Shown piece after piece: positions 47,806 through 60,222 of a stretch of DNA of 64,000 nt. This DNA is from Aporrectodea caliginosa (lineage: Eukaryota; Annelida; Clitellata; Crassiclitellata; Lumbricidae), in assembly GCA_020284085.1 (NCBI GenBank), contig JACEVL010000468.1, positions 1,195,001 through 1,259,000 of the forward strand, in the 5' to 3' direction. The notes below the pieces were generated by a model, which made no database searches, had not been told where the DNA came from, and saw only the letters and a program-made list of their open reading frames with translations. A program made the position numbers and the translations under genes. Position 1 is the first letter of the stretch. Every line of letters begins with the position of its first letter.

Positions 47806-48417
47806 GAAGGAGTCTTTCGCTCAGATCAATCAACACAAGACCAAGTCACTAGGTTTTGAACCCGTATATTGAGGCCAAATCGTCGGCCAACTCAACCACT
47901 GTCACAAAGCTCAGCAACGGCATACAGGCATCGAACTCTCTTCTTTCGTCACAAAGTCAGAGCACACACAGTGCTCGAATATATTCCAGCCCAACCTCTA
48001 CACAAAAGCGTCCTCTATATATTATACTACTAATGAGGGGGTAAACCAGGCCAAGGGGAAGGGGATAGGCGTGCAGAAGCCGACAGTAGGAGGGAAGCAA
48101 ACAACCACAGTGTCAAAGCGAGCCAGTCCCACTCCCGGGGAGGGCAACCCAAAAACCCGCAACAAAAAGCATCTTTTAAAGAGTGTGTTGAGTACGTTAA
48201 AACACCTATCTGGAATGTTTTTTTCTGATAGAACTTAGTAATTTAAATTCGTTGAATATATTGGGGTAGTGTGAGATCCCGATGAAACTCGTGCTATGGA
48301 GCATAATGGTCGCTTCTGTAATGACACTAGCTTGGAGTATTGAGTCATAAGATGATGCCCACATGATGCCACATCATGTTACAATACGATAGTTAAGGGT
48401 ATACTAAAGAGTACGTA

Positions 48418-48815
48418 GTATTGTATTGTATTGTATTTGAACACTTGTTATAGCGCCCCTACCAGATTGCCTATTCAGAGGCGCTCCCGACTACTGCGCG
48501 GACACTGAATCGGAGTTTCACGCCGAAGCGCATGAGCAATTGCGATTGAAGGACTTGCCCAGGGTCCCTACGCGGCGGCTTGAGGGTGGATTCGAACCCG
48601 CAACCCTCCAGCTGCAAGGCACCGAACATACCCCTATACCACCGCGCCCCAGTTGTATTGTGTTGTATTGTATTGTACTCCACGTTTATATTGCGACCGA
48701 TCCACCCGCAGTAAAGATCCGAGAAATTAATCTGTGATAAACCGACCGACCGGGAATCGAACCCGGGCCGCCGGCGTGGAGAGCGGGCTACGAACCCACT
48801 CGGCCACTCAGGATC
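48418..48815 (-). mobile_element. Composite tRNA-derived SINE (SINE1 + SINE2), minus orientation
   Basis: Same layout as 13140-13545. The SINE2 head (minus strand TGGCCGAGTGGGTTCG and GGGTTCGATTCCC) with its ATACAATAC tail is followed by the SINE1 head (GCGGTGGTATAGGGGT, GGGTTCGAATCC), the hairpin and (AATAC)n. Confidence 0.85.
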
Positions 48816-48869
48816 TATAATTACAATAAGTACAATTGAGTACGAACAGAGGGGGAAGTTTATAGGAAG

Positions 48870-49010
48870 CAGTGGTGTAGTGGGGGGAACGGGGGAACGC
48901 CGTTCCCCCACTTTTTTCTCACACTATGCAAAATTCTTGCAAGATGGCACTTTTTGCTTACTTCAATATCCAGGCGTTCCCCCACTTCATTTTTTAGGAC
49001 TACACTACTG
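48870..49010. mobile_element. hAT-like MITE, 141 bp
   Basis: Ends CAGTGGTGTAGT and ACTACACTACTG are inverted. The 8-bp duplication ATAGGAAG is exact (48862-48869 and 49011-49018). Two GTTCCCCCAC blocks lie inside. Confidence 0.88.
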
Positions 49011-49039
49011 ATAGGAAGTACGGTATTATTCAATAAGTC

Positions 49040-49880
49040 TATCTCGAAAGCGAGCTATTGTTTTTCCCACCCTCAACTCAAGAAACCTAAGTTGGACCAT
49101 AACCTGTGCCAGAATTACTGCCCCATTTTCAACCTATCCTTCCCTTCTAAGACTGTTGAATGACTGCAGCTTCTCCCCTATCTTGAACAGTTGGGTCTTC
49201 TTCATCCCAGTCAATCAGGCGTCAGGGCTCATCACTCCACTGAAACTACCCTGGTCTCCCTTCTTTCTGATATCTACTCTGCTGCTGATAGATCTCAACT
49301 TGCACTGCTAGTTCTCTTTGACGTCTCCTCCGCCTTTGATATGGTAGACCATGACCTCCTACTGCAAGTTCTCAGACCTCATGTGGCATCAAGAGGCCCT
49401 CCCATTCAATGGCCCCGGTCTTACCTCACTTACGCACCCAAGTAGTTATCTGTGGAGACTTTAGAACTCCCTGGTCATGGTCAAATTTGGTGTCCATAAG
49501 GCTCTGTTCTTGGTCCTCTACCACCTATACAAGGCCGACTTTCCCTCCATATTTTCTAAGCACTCATCAGCTCTATGCAGATGACGTACAGGCGTTTTTC
49601 GTGGGCCTTCCTCTGCTCAGCTTGCTCTTACTGGTCGCAGCGATGGTTTCTCTCGAGACCTGCACCGCTGGATGTCTTCAAACCGGCTCTCATTGATCCC
49701 AGCTAAGATGCAGCTTATCTGGTTTGGCAATTGGCACTAGTCAACAACTTCTTCTTGCTGAGAAATTCCCGTCATTCACTTTCCACTCCAGTGTTTGAGA
49801 TCTTGGCGTCGTTCTAGACAGCATTCTTACCTTTCTGAACATATCGCTAATCTTACGCGATCTTTCCATCAGCCATTATC
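49040..49880 (+). pseudogene. CR1/L2-like LINE RT pseudogene
   Basis: The translation runs KKPKLDHNLCQNYCPIFNL, then QSGVRAHHSTETTLVSLL, then LLVLFDVSSAFDMVDHDLLL, then LYADDVQAF in correct order, with stops and frameshifts. Related to the LINE at 40105. Confidence 0.8.
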
Positions 49881-50139
49881 AGACCAGTGGCCAAGGTAGC
49901 GCATCCAAAAGGACCACCTGAGTGATCTGACCAACGACCGATCTCGATAGACCCAGTGCTTTCAAGGTTGGTAGAGAGAGAAATAGTTCGGGTTTATCTC
50001 TATCCATAGGCCTACTGCCAATCAACAACAATGAAACCACTTCTTGAGGACCAATATGCCTTTTGACTGACAGACTCAACAGCGCCAGCCATGATGTTCA
50101 TTTGGAAATAGGTCACCACTCTCCTTGAGATATAATGCT

Positions 50140-50300
50140 CATGTGACTCTAATAGCATTCGATTTTTCAAGGCCTTCGACATAGTGCGCCACTCTGTCCT
50201 TGTCAAAAAACTATAGCACAGCTTGATATTCCGGATAACATCTTCAACTGGTTAGTAGACTTTCTGCAGGACAGAAAGCATGCCACCAGATTCGGTAGAC
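50140..50300 (+). pseudogene. LINE RT fragment (Jockey-like)
   Basis: Contains KAFDIVRHSVLVKK and, after a frame change, LDIPDNIFNWLVDFLQDRK, the segment after the first catalytic block of Jockey-type RTs. Confidence 0.6.
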
Positions 50301-52134
50301 AATACAATACAAATGAAAATTTATAGCGCGCTTTAACATTCTTAGTCATAGTGAAATTCGAACAGATGGATTTTTAATTTTGTTTTAAATTGAGCAACAG
50401 ATGTGCACTGGCGGACTGAAGTAGGAAAACTGTTCCATTCTAAGGGTCCTTAGACACAGTGTGATTCTCGTTAACGATAACGTCCATGACCGTCCATGCA
50501 CACTTTAAGCCCTGATCATGCCTGGGACGGAAGCATACAACATTCCTGCTTTCGTCCTCATTCAGTCCATACATTCATTTCATGTCATCAATCTCAGTTA
50601 TTCATCTTATCTCATTACATTTACACACACCATTATCTGTCAGTGAGAAGATGTATACCGTCACGCCAACTCCCCATTTCATGTCCTTTATCTATTCGGG
50701 ACCCGTAAACAATATATGCTTCAGCATACAGAGTCCTGGATTCCTTTCATACGGAGAGTATCTGAGTTCGGTGAGACACTCAGACAGCTTCAGTACAGGC
50801 GTCGGTGGATTAGAGGCTGCAGGCGGCTGCAGTCTTCCGTCGTTGACTGGGCGGCGTGGTAATAAACCGTTTCACCATGTCGTGCGCGCATGCGCAGTGG
50901 GTCACTACAATAGAGACCCGAAAACCCGTTGACAAGCAATTTCTCCTTCTCTCGATGGCGCTTTGGTTCCAAGACTTTCCACACAGCGTATTCCATGATA
51001 AGCCGCCCAATTCACAGTAGCAGTCGTAATTAATAATCCTTTCCCGTTTCATACAGAGTATACCGACAAGCGACGAATCCTTCTGTCACTGATCTACGCG
51101 TCGTTTACGCGTAGTACTCACAATAATCGCTCACACTTAATCGAATTCCACTTGTACGACATAACACAACTTAACACATTCGTTACACGTTCTCGTAGCT
51201 CACGCAGGCGTAGAGGCTTGACTCCAAGATCTCCGACCTGTGGCTGTACAGTACGTGTAGGCTACTCCATGAACGTTACACAAGCGCTTCTTTACTTCAT
51301 CTCACGGTCAGGCATCTGTTCCTCTACTGTATATATTCTCATTTAAACTAGGCCTCCTGGGCTGCACAGAAGCGATTCCACGTACGCGTTAACACTGGTG
51401 AGTTCCATCTCACCCACATATAGAATTCCAATCGACTGTCCCATATACTCCATAGTTTACGAGAGCGGGTTCTTCTTCCAACTTCTCAGCGTCGTTCTTC
51501 TCAGATCTTACTATCACTCGACTTGTTCGAATCGACTGCGTGTATATCCCATATCTGTTCACGGAGGCCGACGGACTGGAATCCGTCTTCCGGCCTACGG
51601 GCGTCGTCCCTTCAGAGCTCCTATCGTGTGACTTGCTCCCGGTTGACTGCAACGGTCCCGTCGTCAACATCTCTTCTTATCCTGCTCATGCTGGCTAAGC
51701 GACGCGCTGATGTCAGCCCGACTCTCTCATTGGCTGAGTGCTCTGTCGCTCTCCCGATAAGCAGGCCTCTGGCACCTGCCTTCTATATACGTAACTCAGC
51801 ATCGTTCAATATGGCGCTACATTATTAATCTGTGGAAACCTACTGTTTCTACACAATAACTGTTCCTTAGATAGGCTAATCAGGTATCATAATTACTAGA
51901 TCGCATTTCTTCTTAGCTTGTTTCCATGCATCAGTTTGTTTCTATAGCCCTGCTGCACCTGATTTTCGTGTCACGACTCATCTGGGATTCTGGCATGTAG
52001 GCTATTAATAATAATAATAATAATAATCTTTTCTTTATTAAGCGCCTGACAAACGCACTGCGCTGTACATTTACATGTTATGCAATTGAAATCTTAGCTA
52101 CTAACAGAACAGACATTGGCTATTGTATTGTATA
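50301..52134. other. Intergenic; one repeat end, otherwise nothing recognised
   Basis: 50310-50440 is a repeat piece beginning AATACAATACAAATG with TTTATAGCGCGC (SINE/LINE tail-like). 50456 begins CAGTGTGATTCTCGTTAACG, an inverted end of the family at 528 and 2603. 50850-51840 is moderately GC-rich with no coding sense I can find. 52004-52026 is a short (TAA)n. Confidence 0.4.
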
Positions 52135-53640
52135 GTATATTGTATTGTATATCTGGGCATTTATAAAGCGCCTCTATCAGTAATGACTTCAGAGGCGCTC
52201 CCAGCGTGAGGAAACAGAAAGTTTTCAAGCAACGGACCGATGTGGATAAACTACCTACCAAACTCTCGGCTCGAATTTGTGGTGGAAGGTTATAGCACAG
52301 AGAAGGAGTTCTGAATAACCCACAGTTGCAAAGGCGCGGCGTTGAGCAATGGCTGTCCTGGTACGGGGAACGATCGAAGTGGTCAAATCTATCACAAGAG
52401 TCTATAGAGAGAAGGGACCTGAGAGATAGCGAGCAGAGTCCGGCTTATTGTATTGTATTGTATTTGAACACTTGTTATAGCGCCCCTACCAGATTGCCCA
52501 TTCAGAGGCGCTCCCGACTAGCCTACTGCGCGGACGCTGAATCGGAGTTTCACGCCGAAGCGCATGAGCAATTGCGAGTGAAGGACTTGCCCAGGGTCCC
52601 TACGCGGCGACTTTGAGGTGGATTCGAAGTTTTTCGAACCCGCAACCCTCCAGCTGCAAGGCACCGAACATACCCCCAAACCACCGTGCCCCAGTTGTAT
52701 TGTAATGTGTTGTATTTCATTTCATTTCAGATATTTATATAGCGCCCCTTCAAGATTTCTACTCAGAGGCGCTCCCGACTACAGCGCGGACACTGAATCG
52801 GAGTTTCACGCCGAAGCGCATGAGCAATTGCGAGTGAAGGACTTGCCCAGGGTCCCTACGCGGCGGCTTGAGGTGGATTCGAACCCGCAACCCTCCGGCT
52901 GCAAGGCACCGAATATACCTCTACACCACCGCGCCCCACAATTGTATTGTATTGTATTGTACTCCACGTTTACATTACTTATGGAGGAGATCACACAGCT
53001 AGGTATAGGCCTACTGTGGAGCCTGGCCATGGTGAGCTCTAGAGATCAAACGGAGTATTTTAAGTAGGACACGCGCCTCAATAGGGAGCCAATGCAATTT
53101 ATTCGTACCGAAAGTCGAGACCTGAGACAAACGAGAGAGGCGTGCGATCATTATGGCAGCAGAGTCCAGGACCGATTGGAGGGTTGACAGACGAACTTGG
53201 GAAGACCTTCATACAATTAAGGAGTTGCAGTAATTAGTGCGGCTGCAGACGAACGCGTGAACAGTAGTGATGAAGACATGCAAAGAGACTGATCTCCTGA
53301 TGGCTTGGAGCCGTTTCAACTGATATAGTAGCAAGAACGAGTTAGGTTTGATGGATGCTCTGTGAAAGTCAAGTTGCTATCCCGGGTGACACACAGGTCG
53401 CGGACATTGGTTGAAAATGTGAAGGTGAGGAACATTTGAAATAGAAGGAGAAATCAAGCCTAGCGAGTTGCGGACCAGTGCCAAACCAAATGAGCTGGGT
53501 CTTAACTGACTTCAAGTAGGCCTAAAGCCGGTTTTAGGACATCCGGAGGTGGCAAAGGACAGTGCATCAATGGATCGAACAAGACAGAGCTGTTCCGAAG
53601 GGGGCATGACCAAAAGCCTGGACGTCATCCGCGTATAAGT
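52135..53640 (-). mobile_element. Repeat with LINE-type hairpin, interrupted by SINE1 copies (52445-52970)
   Basis: 52135-52200 carries the hairpin AAGCGCCTCT...AGAGGCGCT after a TATTGTATTG tail, in minus orientation. The body resumes at about 53030 with GGGAGCCAATGCAATTTATT, related to 28070. Two SINE1 copies (52445-52690 and about 52720-52940) and a truncated SINE2 tail (to 52975) are inserted head to tail. Confidence 0.6.
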
Positions 53641-53692
53641 GACCAGTAACCGAGTGTTTGGCGACGAGAGAAGGAATGTCAGCGGTGTAAAG

Positions 53693-55626
53693 CAGGGGCG
53701 GAGACTTAGGGGGATAGGGGGAACGGTCCCCCTCCGAAACTTCAGGTGGGGGATGGAGCTGCTTATATTGTGGCGTTATTGCGTGGCGCTGTTGAACGCC
53801 TTAGCAACGTCGGCCTATTGTGACGTCATTGCCTTAGCAACGTAATGGGCGGAGCTTCGGTTTAAGCCTATGTGGGCGGAGCTTGGCTCTAGCCTAGAGT
53901 CCCCGATACCTGCCTAGAGTCCCCGGGACCTGCCCAGAGTCCCTTGGGGGACCTGCTTAGAGTCGTCGGGACCTGCCCAGAGTTCCCGGGACCTGCCCAG
54001 AGTCCCCGGGACCTGCCCAGAGTCCCCGGGACCTGCCCAGACTTGATGTGTCGAATTGCTATAAATAGCGCTGCTTAAGACGGTTAGAAGGGTATTCGAG
54101 GTATTCAGGTATTCAGGTAATAGAGGTATTAACGGTATTCAGTAGAGTTGTTCAGTCATTAGTTAGTCGTTTGTCGATGCTGTTCGTTCTTGATCTGATG
54201 ACAATAATACGAGTGGTTGTGTTGAACTGACTTCCTTCGTTTCTTCGTCTAATTTACGATCGGTGGTCGCAAGCATCGTTTAGACCTTTGCCTGGCAGGA
54301 GAGGCCAAGCCTGGCCGGACATCGAGGACTGGGGGATTTCAGAGACGCTATCCTGGTAACTGTTGAAGAAGAGAGGAATCCACCCAGTGGTCCCATATGT
54401 GGGATCAATTCAGCCTTCACGAGTTGAAGGGTTGCGACAATATCCCCCCCAATATTTCAAAAATATTTCATGAATATTATAAATTTCTACAGTGCTTTCC
54501 ACTGTTTGTACATGTTCTTTTTGGTGTTCGCGGACGGCAGAGCAAAACTTGTCATACTGCTTGCCAGTTGCCACAGACTAAATAAGCTTTTAAAAAATAA
54601 AGATGATTGAACGCGTTGTTGCCATTGTGTTTCCCATGCCTGAGGCTGTAATGGTGTTACATTTGTTCGTCAACCAAGCTTGGGGTTTGCGTTCCCCATT
54701 TCCACAATCCCTCCAGCGAGTGCACAGCGGTGCAGTGCGTTGGTGGTTACATTTAGAATGTGTTTGTTAAAATCTGTGTTTAATTCACGACCCTCGGGGA
54801 ATGTTCCCCCAAGATGTTAACCTCCCATAGAAATATAACAAAATAATTATAGTGTTGAGTTTTTGTTTACATTATAATATTATATGAACTGTTATTATAT
54901 ATAGCGATAGTATTTAATTATATTATTTACTATTAGGGCCTATAACAAATGTCACTATCATATTATATTGAGTATTAGGCCTATCTACTGGTAATATAAT
55001 TAGTTGAACAAAGATTAGGCCTATATTTGTACAACTATAGATGGCTTCTCTCGAGCGTTATCTTTCAAATATCAATATATCAAATTTTAAAATGTTATGT
55101 TCCTTGAACATTTAGTAACCTAAAGCTACATCATTACTATAGCTATAGGCCTACATGCATGGCTTCCCGATTCGGTAGTTGAATCCTTCTTGCTTGGTTT
55201 GTGTACCATTTGTAAACTATTTCTGCTACTTGTGTCCTGTTCAGTAATTTGTTTACCTTAAGGCTTATGGCGTTCTTGGAAATTGAACGTATTTTCTATT
55301 TTTTATACTGATTTCAAAAATTCTCTGGTTTGCTAGTAAGCCTATAGGCCTACAGTCAAACTCAAACACGACTCAAACTATAGGCTATGTTAGCTACGAG
55401 TGATAGCTGGTTCCTATCAGCACTGAAATAATAGAGCAATTTGTTCAGATGACAGCTTAAATTGCTACCATAACAATGTTGAAATTCACAAAACATTGAG
55501 GTGGGGAAAAGGCACATCCCCCTCCCCAAACCCCTCCCCTCTGCTCGGCGCTGCGCGCCTCGGCGATCGTCCTTCGGCCGCTCCTTCATCCGTCCACCCA
55601 AGACCAATTGAACTTAAGTCTCCGCC
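53693..55626. mobile_element. Possible DNA element with GGGCGGAGACTTA ends, containing a 22-bp minisatellite
   Basis: CAGGGGCGGAGACTTAG at 53693 is matched by inverted TTAAGTCTCCGCCC ending at 55626, where a further CAGGCCCGCCG-type end abuts. I find no matching 8-bp flanks, so the call is weak. Inside, 53890-54045 repeats a CCCAGAGTCCCCGGGACCTG unit about seven times. TATAAATA at about 54059 is followed by GGTATTCA repeats, suggesting a promoter or LTR. The rest (54600-55500) is AT-rich with nothing recognised. Confidence 0.4.
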
Positions 55627-55740
55627 CAGGCCCGCCGAGAGGGGGCAGGGGCAAAAACCCAGGGGCCCGGCGACTTTTAGGGGCCCGGGCTGGGCCCAGC
55701 AATTTGCAACTTATGAAAAATATTATAATCACATATAGGC

Positions 55741-55910
55741 AGTGATGCAGTACTCGAGTCCGACCAAGGACTCAAGTCCGACTCGAGTCCGATTTTTTGT
55801 GGACTCAGACTCGGATTGTCATGACTCGGACTTGGACTCGGACTCGAAGGTCCTGGACTCGAATTTGACTCGGTGACTCGGTTTCCGAGTCACAATTTTG
55901 CAATGTTGTC
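55741..55910. repeat. GACTCG-rich subterminal repeat, DNA-element end
   Basis: CAGTGATGCAGTACTCGAGTCC begins a tract of GGACTCGGACTCG-type units on both strands, typical of a hAT-like subterminal region. The other end is not found. Confidence 0.45.
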
Positions 55911-55995
55911 TCGCGATAAAATATGACTTATCTACTTGCTTACTTACGCGTTCAAAATAGATTATTAACGAGCTCGCCATAAGTGGAGTTAATAG

Positions 55996-56214
55996 GTGTA
56001 TCAGACGCGCCCAAGAGAGAGACCGTGTAGGCCTACAGCTCTGGCATCACCGCCGCCGTTAAGAGAACTGGTCTCACGTTGCGACATCTATCAGACGGAG
56101 ACCCAGAAATTAAGAGCCGTTACTGCCCCACCCGGCCCCACCCGCACATGGGATAAAGTCGGAATCGACATATTCATACATCGGGGCCATGGCTATCTGA
56201 TAACGGTCGAATAC
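55996..56214 (+). pseudogene. Integrase fragment, left part, of a second gypsy family (K02A2.6-like)
   Basis: The plus-strand translation has RELVSRCDIYQTE, then TWDKVGIDIF, then GHGYLITVEY, the zinc-finger end and first catalytic Asp region of a Ty3/gypsy integrase. The frame is cut by the LTR at 56215 and continues at 63158. Confidence 0.75.
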
Positions 56215-57014
56215 TGTCGCGGAACTCGCCTCTCACCCGGTCGGGCAATTCGCACGCTTCTTCGTGTTGCGAAGATGGCGGTGTTCTGCGCAGGAGGACT
56301 ACCGTCTCGCGTGTCGCTCGAAAGAGCGCAAGTCCGGCGTCTGGAGTATTGCAGACGACTTATGGCAATCGCCGCTGACGACGCGCTCCAATCAACCAAG
56401 ACAAGTCAAAGTCACTAGGTTTTGAACCCGTATATTCTGCCAAATCGTCGGCCCACTCTACCACTGTCACACAGACACGCAACGGTAGACAGGAAGCAAT
56501 CACCACAGCAAGACACACGTCAGTCGCAAAGTCAAATGCATCGTAATCTCTACACAAAAGCGTCCTCTATATATAGTACAATTGCGGGGGGTGTCCCGGG
56601 CGCGAGGTGAGCAGAAGCCGACTGAGCAAGGCCCAAGGGGAAGGGGAGGGCTGAGCAGAAGCCGACTGAGCAGAAGCCGAGAGGTGAGCAGAAGCCGAGA
56701 GGGGAAGGGAAGGGCTGAGCAGAAGCCGGACTGAGCAGAGGCCGGAGGGTGAGCAGAAGCCGAGAGGGGAAGGGAAGGGCTGAGCAGAAGCCGGACTGAG
56801 CAGAGGCCGGAGGGTGAGCAGAAGCCGAGAGGGGAAGGGAAGGGCTGAGCAGAAGCCGAGTGAGCAAGGCCCAAGGGAAGGGGAGGGCTGAGCAGAAGCC
56901 AAGAAGGACACACCCATACAACCACAGTGACAAGGCAGGAGGAACACACATACAAAGACAGTGACAAGCAGCCAGTCCCCCTGCCGGGGAGGGCAACCCC
57001 TAAAAACCGCCACA
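56215..57014 (-). repeat. 3' LTR of gypsy copy B
   Basis: TG...CA bounded, 800 bp. TATATATA at 56568-56575 is the likely promoter TATA box. 56610-56900 is a tandem repeat built on GAGCAGAAGCCGAGAGGGGA, in U3 on the minus strand, perhaps an enhancer-like array. Confidence 0.93.
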
Positions 57015-57028
57015 TCCTCCCCTCACTA

Positions 57029-57445
57029 CTAATGGGAATGTCTCCATTCCCGCAACGAGACATACAATAAGCGCGGCCAACGGGCCTAGTCCCCAAAGTC
57101 CGAGGCTGATTTCAGCCAACACGCAAAACTAAACAACACAAAGTCTCTAAAACATAAATGTCCGAGTGGCCCAAGGCCCGAGAAGTCTCTAAAAATTAAC
57201 GTGTGGCCAACGGCCCAAGAGTCTCGTAAATGTTCAAGTGGCCCAAGGCCCGAAAGAGTCTCTATAACATCAAACACGAGTGGCCAACGGCCCAGAAAAT
57301 GTGCGATTAAAATCACGCAGCGGCCAACGGCCAACAAATAACCTCTCGCCGTTTCTCGACACAATAAACACAAAATAAACAAGACAACGAGTCTCTAAAA
57401 AGTCAGAGTCTCTTCAAGGCCGACATCGTTCCGGAACCAAAGTCT
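57029..57445 (-). other. 3' UTR of gypsy copy B with GGCCAACGGCC palindromes
   Basis: Non-coding. The palindrome GGCCAACGGCC and variants recur at least six times, spaced by AGTCTCTAAAA-like sequence. The same layout is in copy A (44237-44820). Confidence 0.7.
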
Positions 57446-58680
57446 CTAGCGGAAACGGGCGGGTAAGCGCACCGTCCGCTTCGGTCTCCCAGCGTTCGCA
57501 GCAGCTGGCACAGCGTCCAAGAAATCGTCGTTAGGAGCGAGGTCGTCACTCGCGTCGTCCAGGCCTTCCTCGAAGCAGAGGCGGAGTTTATCGACATGTG
57601 CGATAAACGGGCGGGCATGCGCGGACTTACGCAGCCTGTAGTTGACGAGGCCGCAGCGTTCCATGACTGTGAAGGGACCCGTGTACATTCGAGCCCACTT
57701 AGGACTCCGGCCTTGGTACCGTCGAGGCGTATAGTACCAAACACGATCGCCCACAGAGAATTCCGCCTGCCGAACCTTCATATCGTAGGCGTGCTTTCGT
57801 CGTTCGGCAGCGACTCGGAGGTGCTCCCGCACCAAGCGGTAGGCGTCCTCCATTCGTTCAGCAAAGTCCTGGACATAAACGGTGTAGTTGGCGAGTCGTC
57901 GATCAGCATCGGGAGGCATCCCATACACCAGGTCCACTGGTGCCCTCGACTCACGACCGAACATTAAGAAGTTCGGTGAGTACCCAGTAGCCTCGTGCAG
58001 TGATGCACGGTAAGCGGCGAGAACCAAGGGCAAAGCTTCGTCCCAATCCCTTTGATGGCTGCTTATAACCTTCCCCAGCATGGCATTCATGGTCCTATGA
58101 AAGCGTTCTATCAAGCCATTCCCACTAGGGTGGTAGCTGGACGTTCTCAGCTTATTTATTCCCAAGAGATTGCACAATTCCCGAAACAGGTTTCCCTCAC
58201 AATTTGTACCCTGGTCAGTCAATATTTGCAACGGGGCCCCGTACCTCACTATCACATTTTCCACCAAAGCCCGAGCCACAGAGGTAGCTTCCTGATTAAC
58301 CAAGGGCATGGCCTCTACAAATTTGGTGAACCCATCCATCACCGTTAAGATGTACTTATTTCCCCTTCGACTACGCGGATGAGGACCCGTAATATCTATG
58401 CTGAGACGTTCCCAAGGTTACCCCGGCGATACTGACTACAGGGGGAGCATCGCTGACAGAAGCGCCTTACATCCCCTGACCAACCTACCCAGTATGCCCT
58501 GCGTCTCACCTGCCATCGCGTGCGGCGAACACCCAGATGTCCACCCGTCACCCCAGTATGGACAAGCTTCAAAAAGTCCTCCCTCTTTGCTCTAGGCATC
58601 AATACTTGTTCTGTCTCATCAGCCGTTCGGCGATATATCACTCCGATCCCTCTGGTGCCAGTAAACCTTGATAGCTTCAT
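57446..58680 (-). pseudogene. Integrase, gypsy copy B
   Basis: 58680-58396 holds the H2C2 zinc-binding part (HTGVTGGH...CQRCSPC). A frameshift near 58425 follows. 58342-57446 has TDQG (second catalytic Asp) and GNGLIER (catalytic Glu), then the GPY/F-type YTGPFTVMER and a basic tail, ending at 57446. The first catalytic Asp lies in the roughly 80 bp around the frameshift. Confidence 0.85.
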
Positions 58681-59239
58681 TCTCTTGTAAAATCTCTACA
58701 AGATCGGGGGCCCCTGCTCCATCCTCTAACCAACCATACACTGCCTTGAGATCTGCGTCTCCCGTTTGAGCTTGCTCCATAGAGTCCGGTTGACCATCAT
58801 CCGCGCTCAGGGGAGGCGGGTCGAGTGCCTCAGTCACCGCGGCCACCGCGACGGAATCCACCCAGCCACATTGGCGACAGGGCAAACGCGACAAGGCGTC
58901 AGCGTTCCCGTGCTTCCGTCCAGGCCGATGCACTATCTGGAACTCGTATTCCGCTAGCCGTTCTAGCCATCGCCCTTGCTGGCCAATCGGTTCTGGAGTA
59001 CGCTGTAACCATTGTAAAGCGGCGTGGTCTGTCCTCAGCACAAACGGGCGCCCCAGCAAGTACTGTCTATAAGCCTTGGTAAAATGAACGATTGCCAACA
59101 GCTCTTTCCTCGTGACACAGTAATTCCGTTCAGCAGTAGAGAGGAGGCGGCTCCCATACGCTATTACGTGCTCCTCGCCTTCTGTGCGCTGAGAAAGTAC
59201 GGCCCCTATTCCTAGGTCGCACGCGTCACAGTCTAACAC
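58619..59239 (-). pseudogene. RNase H segment, gypsy copy B
   Basis: Motifs DCDACDLGIGAVLSQ, YGSRLLSTAERNY, TRKELLAIV and LRTDHAALQWL mark the Ty3 RNase H. It ends in PGRKHGNADALSR and a linker. A frameshift near 58640 separates it from integrase. Confidence 0.85.
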
Positions 59240-60222
59240 GTAAGTTCCTCATCTTTCGGTAGCGCTAAGATCGGTGCGCTCGTCAAAGCACCCTTCAGAA
59301 GAACGAAAGTCTCCTGGCATACATCGTTCCAAGCGAAGGCCCTTCCCTTCTTAGTTAGGGCAAACAGCGGCGCGGCCAGCGTGGAAAAGTCCTTAATAAA
59401 TCGCCTGTAGTATGAGCACAATCCTAGAAATGCTCTCACGTCCCGCAGCCGTTGCGGCACAGGCCAGCCTACAACATCCTGCACCTTAGACGGGTCCATC
59501 ACCACTCCGTCTGGCGTCACTACATGGCCTAGGAAGCAAACAGTCCGTCTCAAGAGCTGGCACTTACTTGGCTTCAGCTTAAGGTTGGCGCCCCTCAGTC
59601 GTAAGAACACTTGTTCCAACCTATCCAGGTGCTGCTCCGGCGTACTCCCAAAAATAATCACGTCATCTAGATAAACTAGGCAAACTTCAAAGTTCAGACC
59701 GGACAAGACTATATCCATGAGCCGCTGGAAAGTGGCGGGCGCATTGCAGAGCCCGAATGGCATCACTTTCCACCTGAAAATGCCCCTTCGCGTAACAAAC
59801 GCGGTCTTGTCCGCGTCCTTCGGATCCATCGCTACCTGGTGATAATCACTTCTCAAATCCAGCGTGCTAAACCAGCCACCGCCCGCGAGAGCGTCCAAAC
59901 ATTCATCTATACGCGGAAGCGGGTAGGAATCCTTCTTCGTTTTATCATTCAACTGTCTGTAATCAATACAGAATCTCAGGGCACCGTCTTTCTTACGGGC
60001 CAACACTACATTCGCAGCCCACTCGCTCACAGCCGGTTCAATGATTCCATCAGCCAACATGCCGTCCAACTGAGTGTCAACAGCGATTCTATGCGGCAGC
60101 GGCTGGCGTCTCAAAGGCTGGCGCACTGGGCGCTCATCTTTCGTCTCTATCTTATGCGTACATACTGAAGTCCTTCCCAAGTCTCGGTCAGTAACGGAGA
60201 AAACATCACCGTACTCTACCAG
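59233..60222 (-). pseudogene. Reverse transcriptase segment, gypsy copy B
   Basis: RT motifs occur in order: FCIDYRQLND, TLDLRSDYHQV, FGLCNAPATFQ, the catalytic YLDDV, and FLGHVVTPDGV. About 320 codons are open. A one-base frameshift near 59245 puts RNase H in another frame. The YLDDV active site is intact. Confidence 0.85.

Larger units (their letters stand above)
42251..48164 (-). mobile_element. Ty3/gypsy retrotransposon copy A, defective, with cargo ORF
   Basis: LTR ends TGTAGCGG (42251) and GCAACA (48164) are flanked by the 4-bp AAAA (42247-42250 and 48165-48168). The 3' LTR is 42251-44236, interrupted by a hAT (42491-43731). The 5' LTR is only 47821-48164, because a deletion removed its inner end, the primer-binding site and the gag start. 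Inside are gag-protease remnants (47805-46341), a diverged integrase scrap (about 46260-46120), an ORF with a C2H2 finger (46137-44830) and a 3' UTR rich in GGCCAACGGCC (44237-44820). RT and RNase H are gone. Confidence 0.85.

Noticed and set aside
56500..57096. Several 150-200 codon minus-strand ORFs rich in Leu/Ser/Ala/Pro
   Set aside because: They arise from the GAGCAGAAGCCG tandem array of the LTR; multiple frames are open at once, and the second LTR repeats them.
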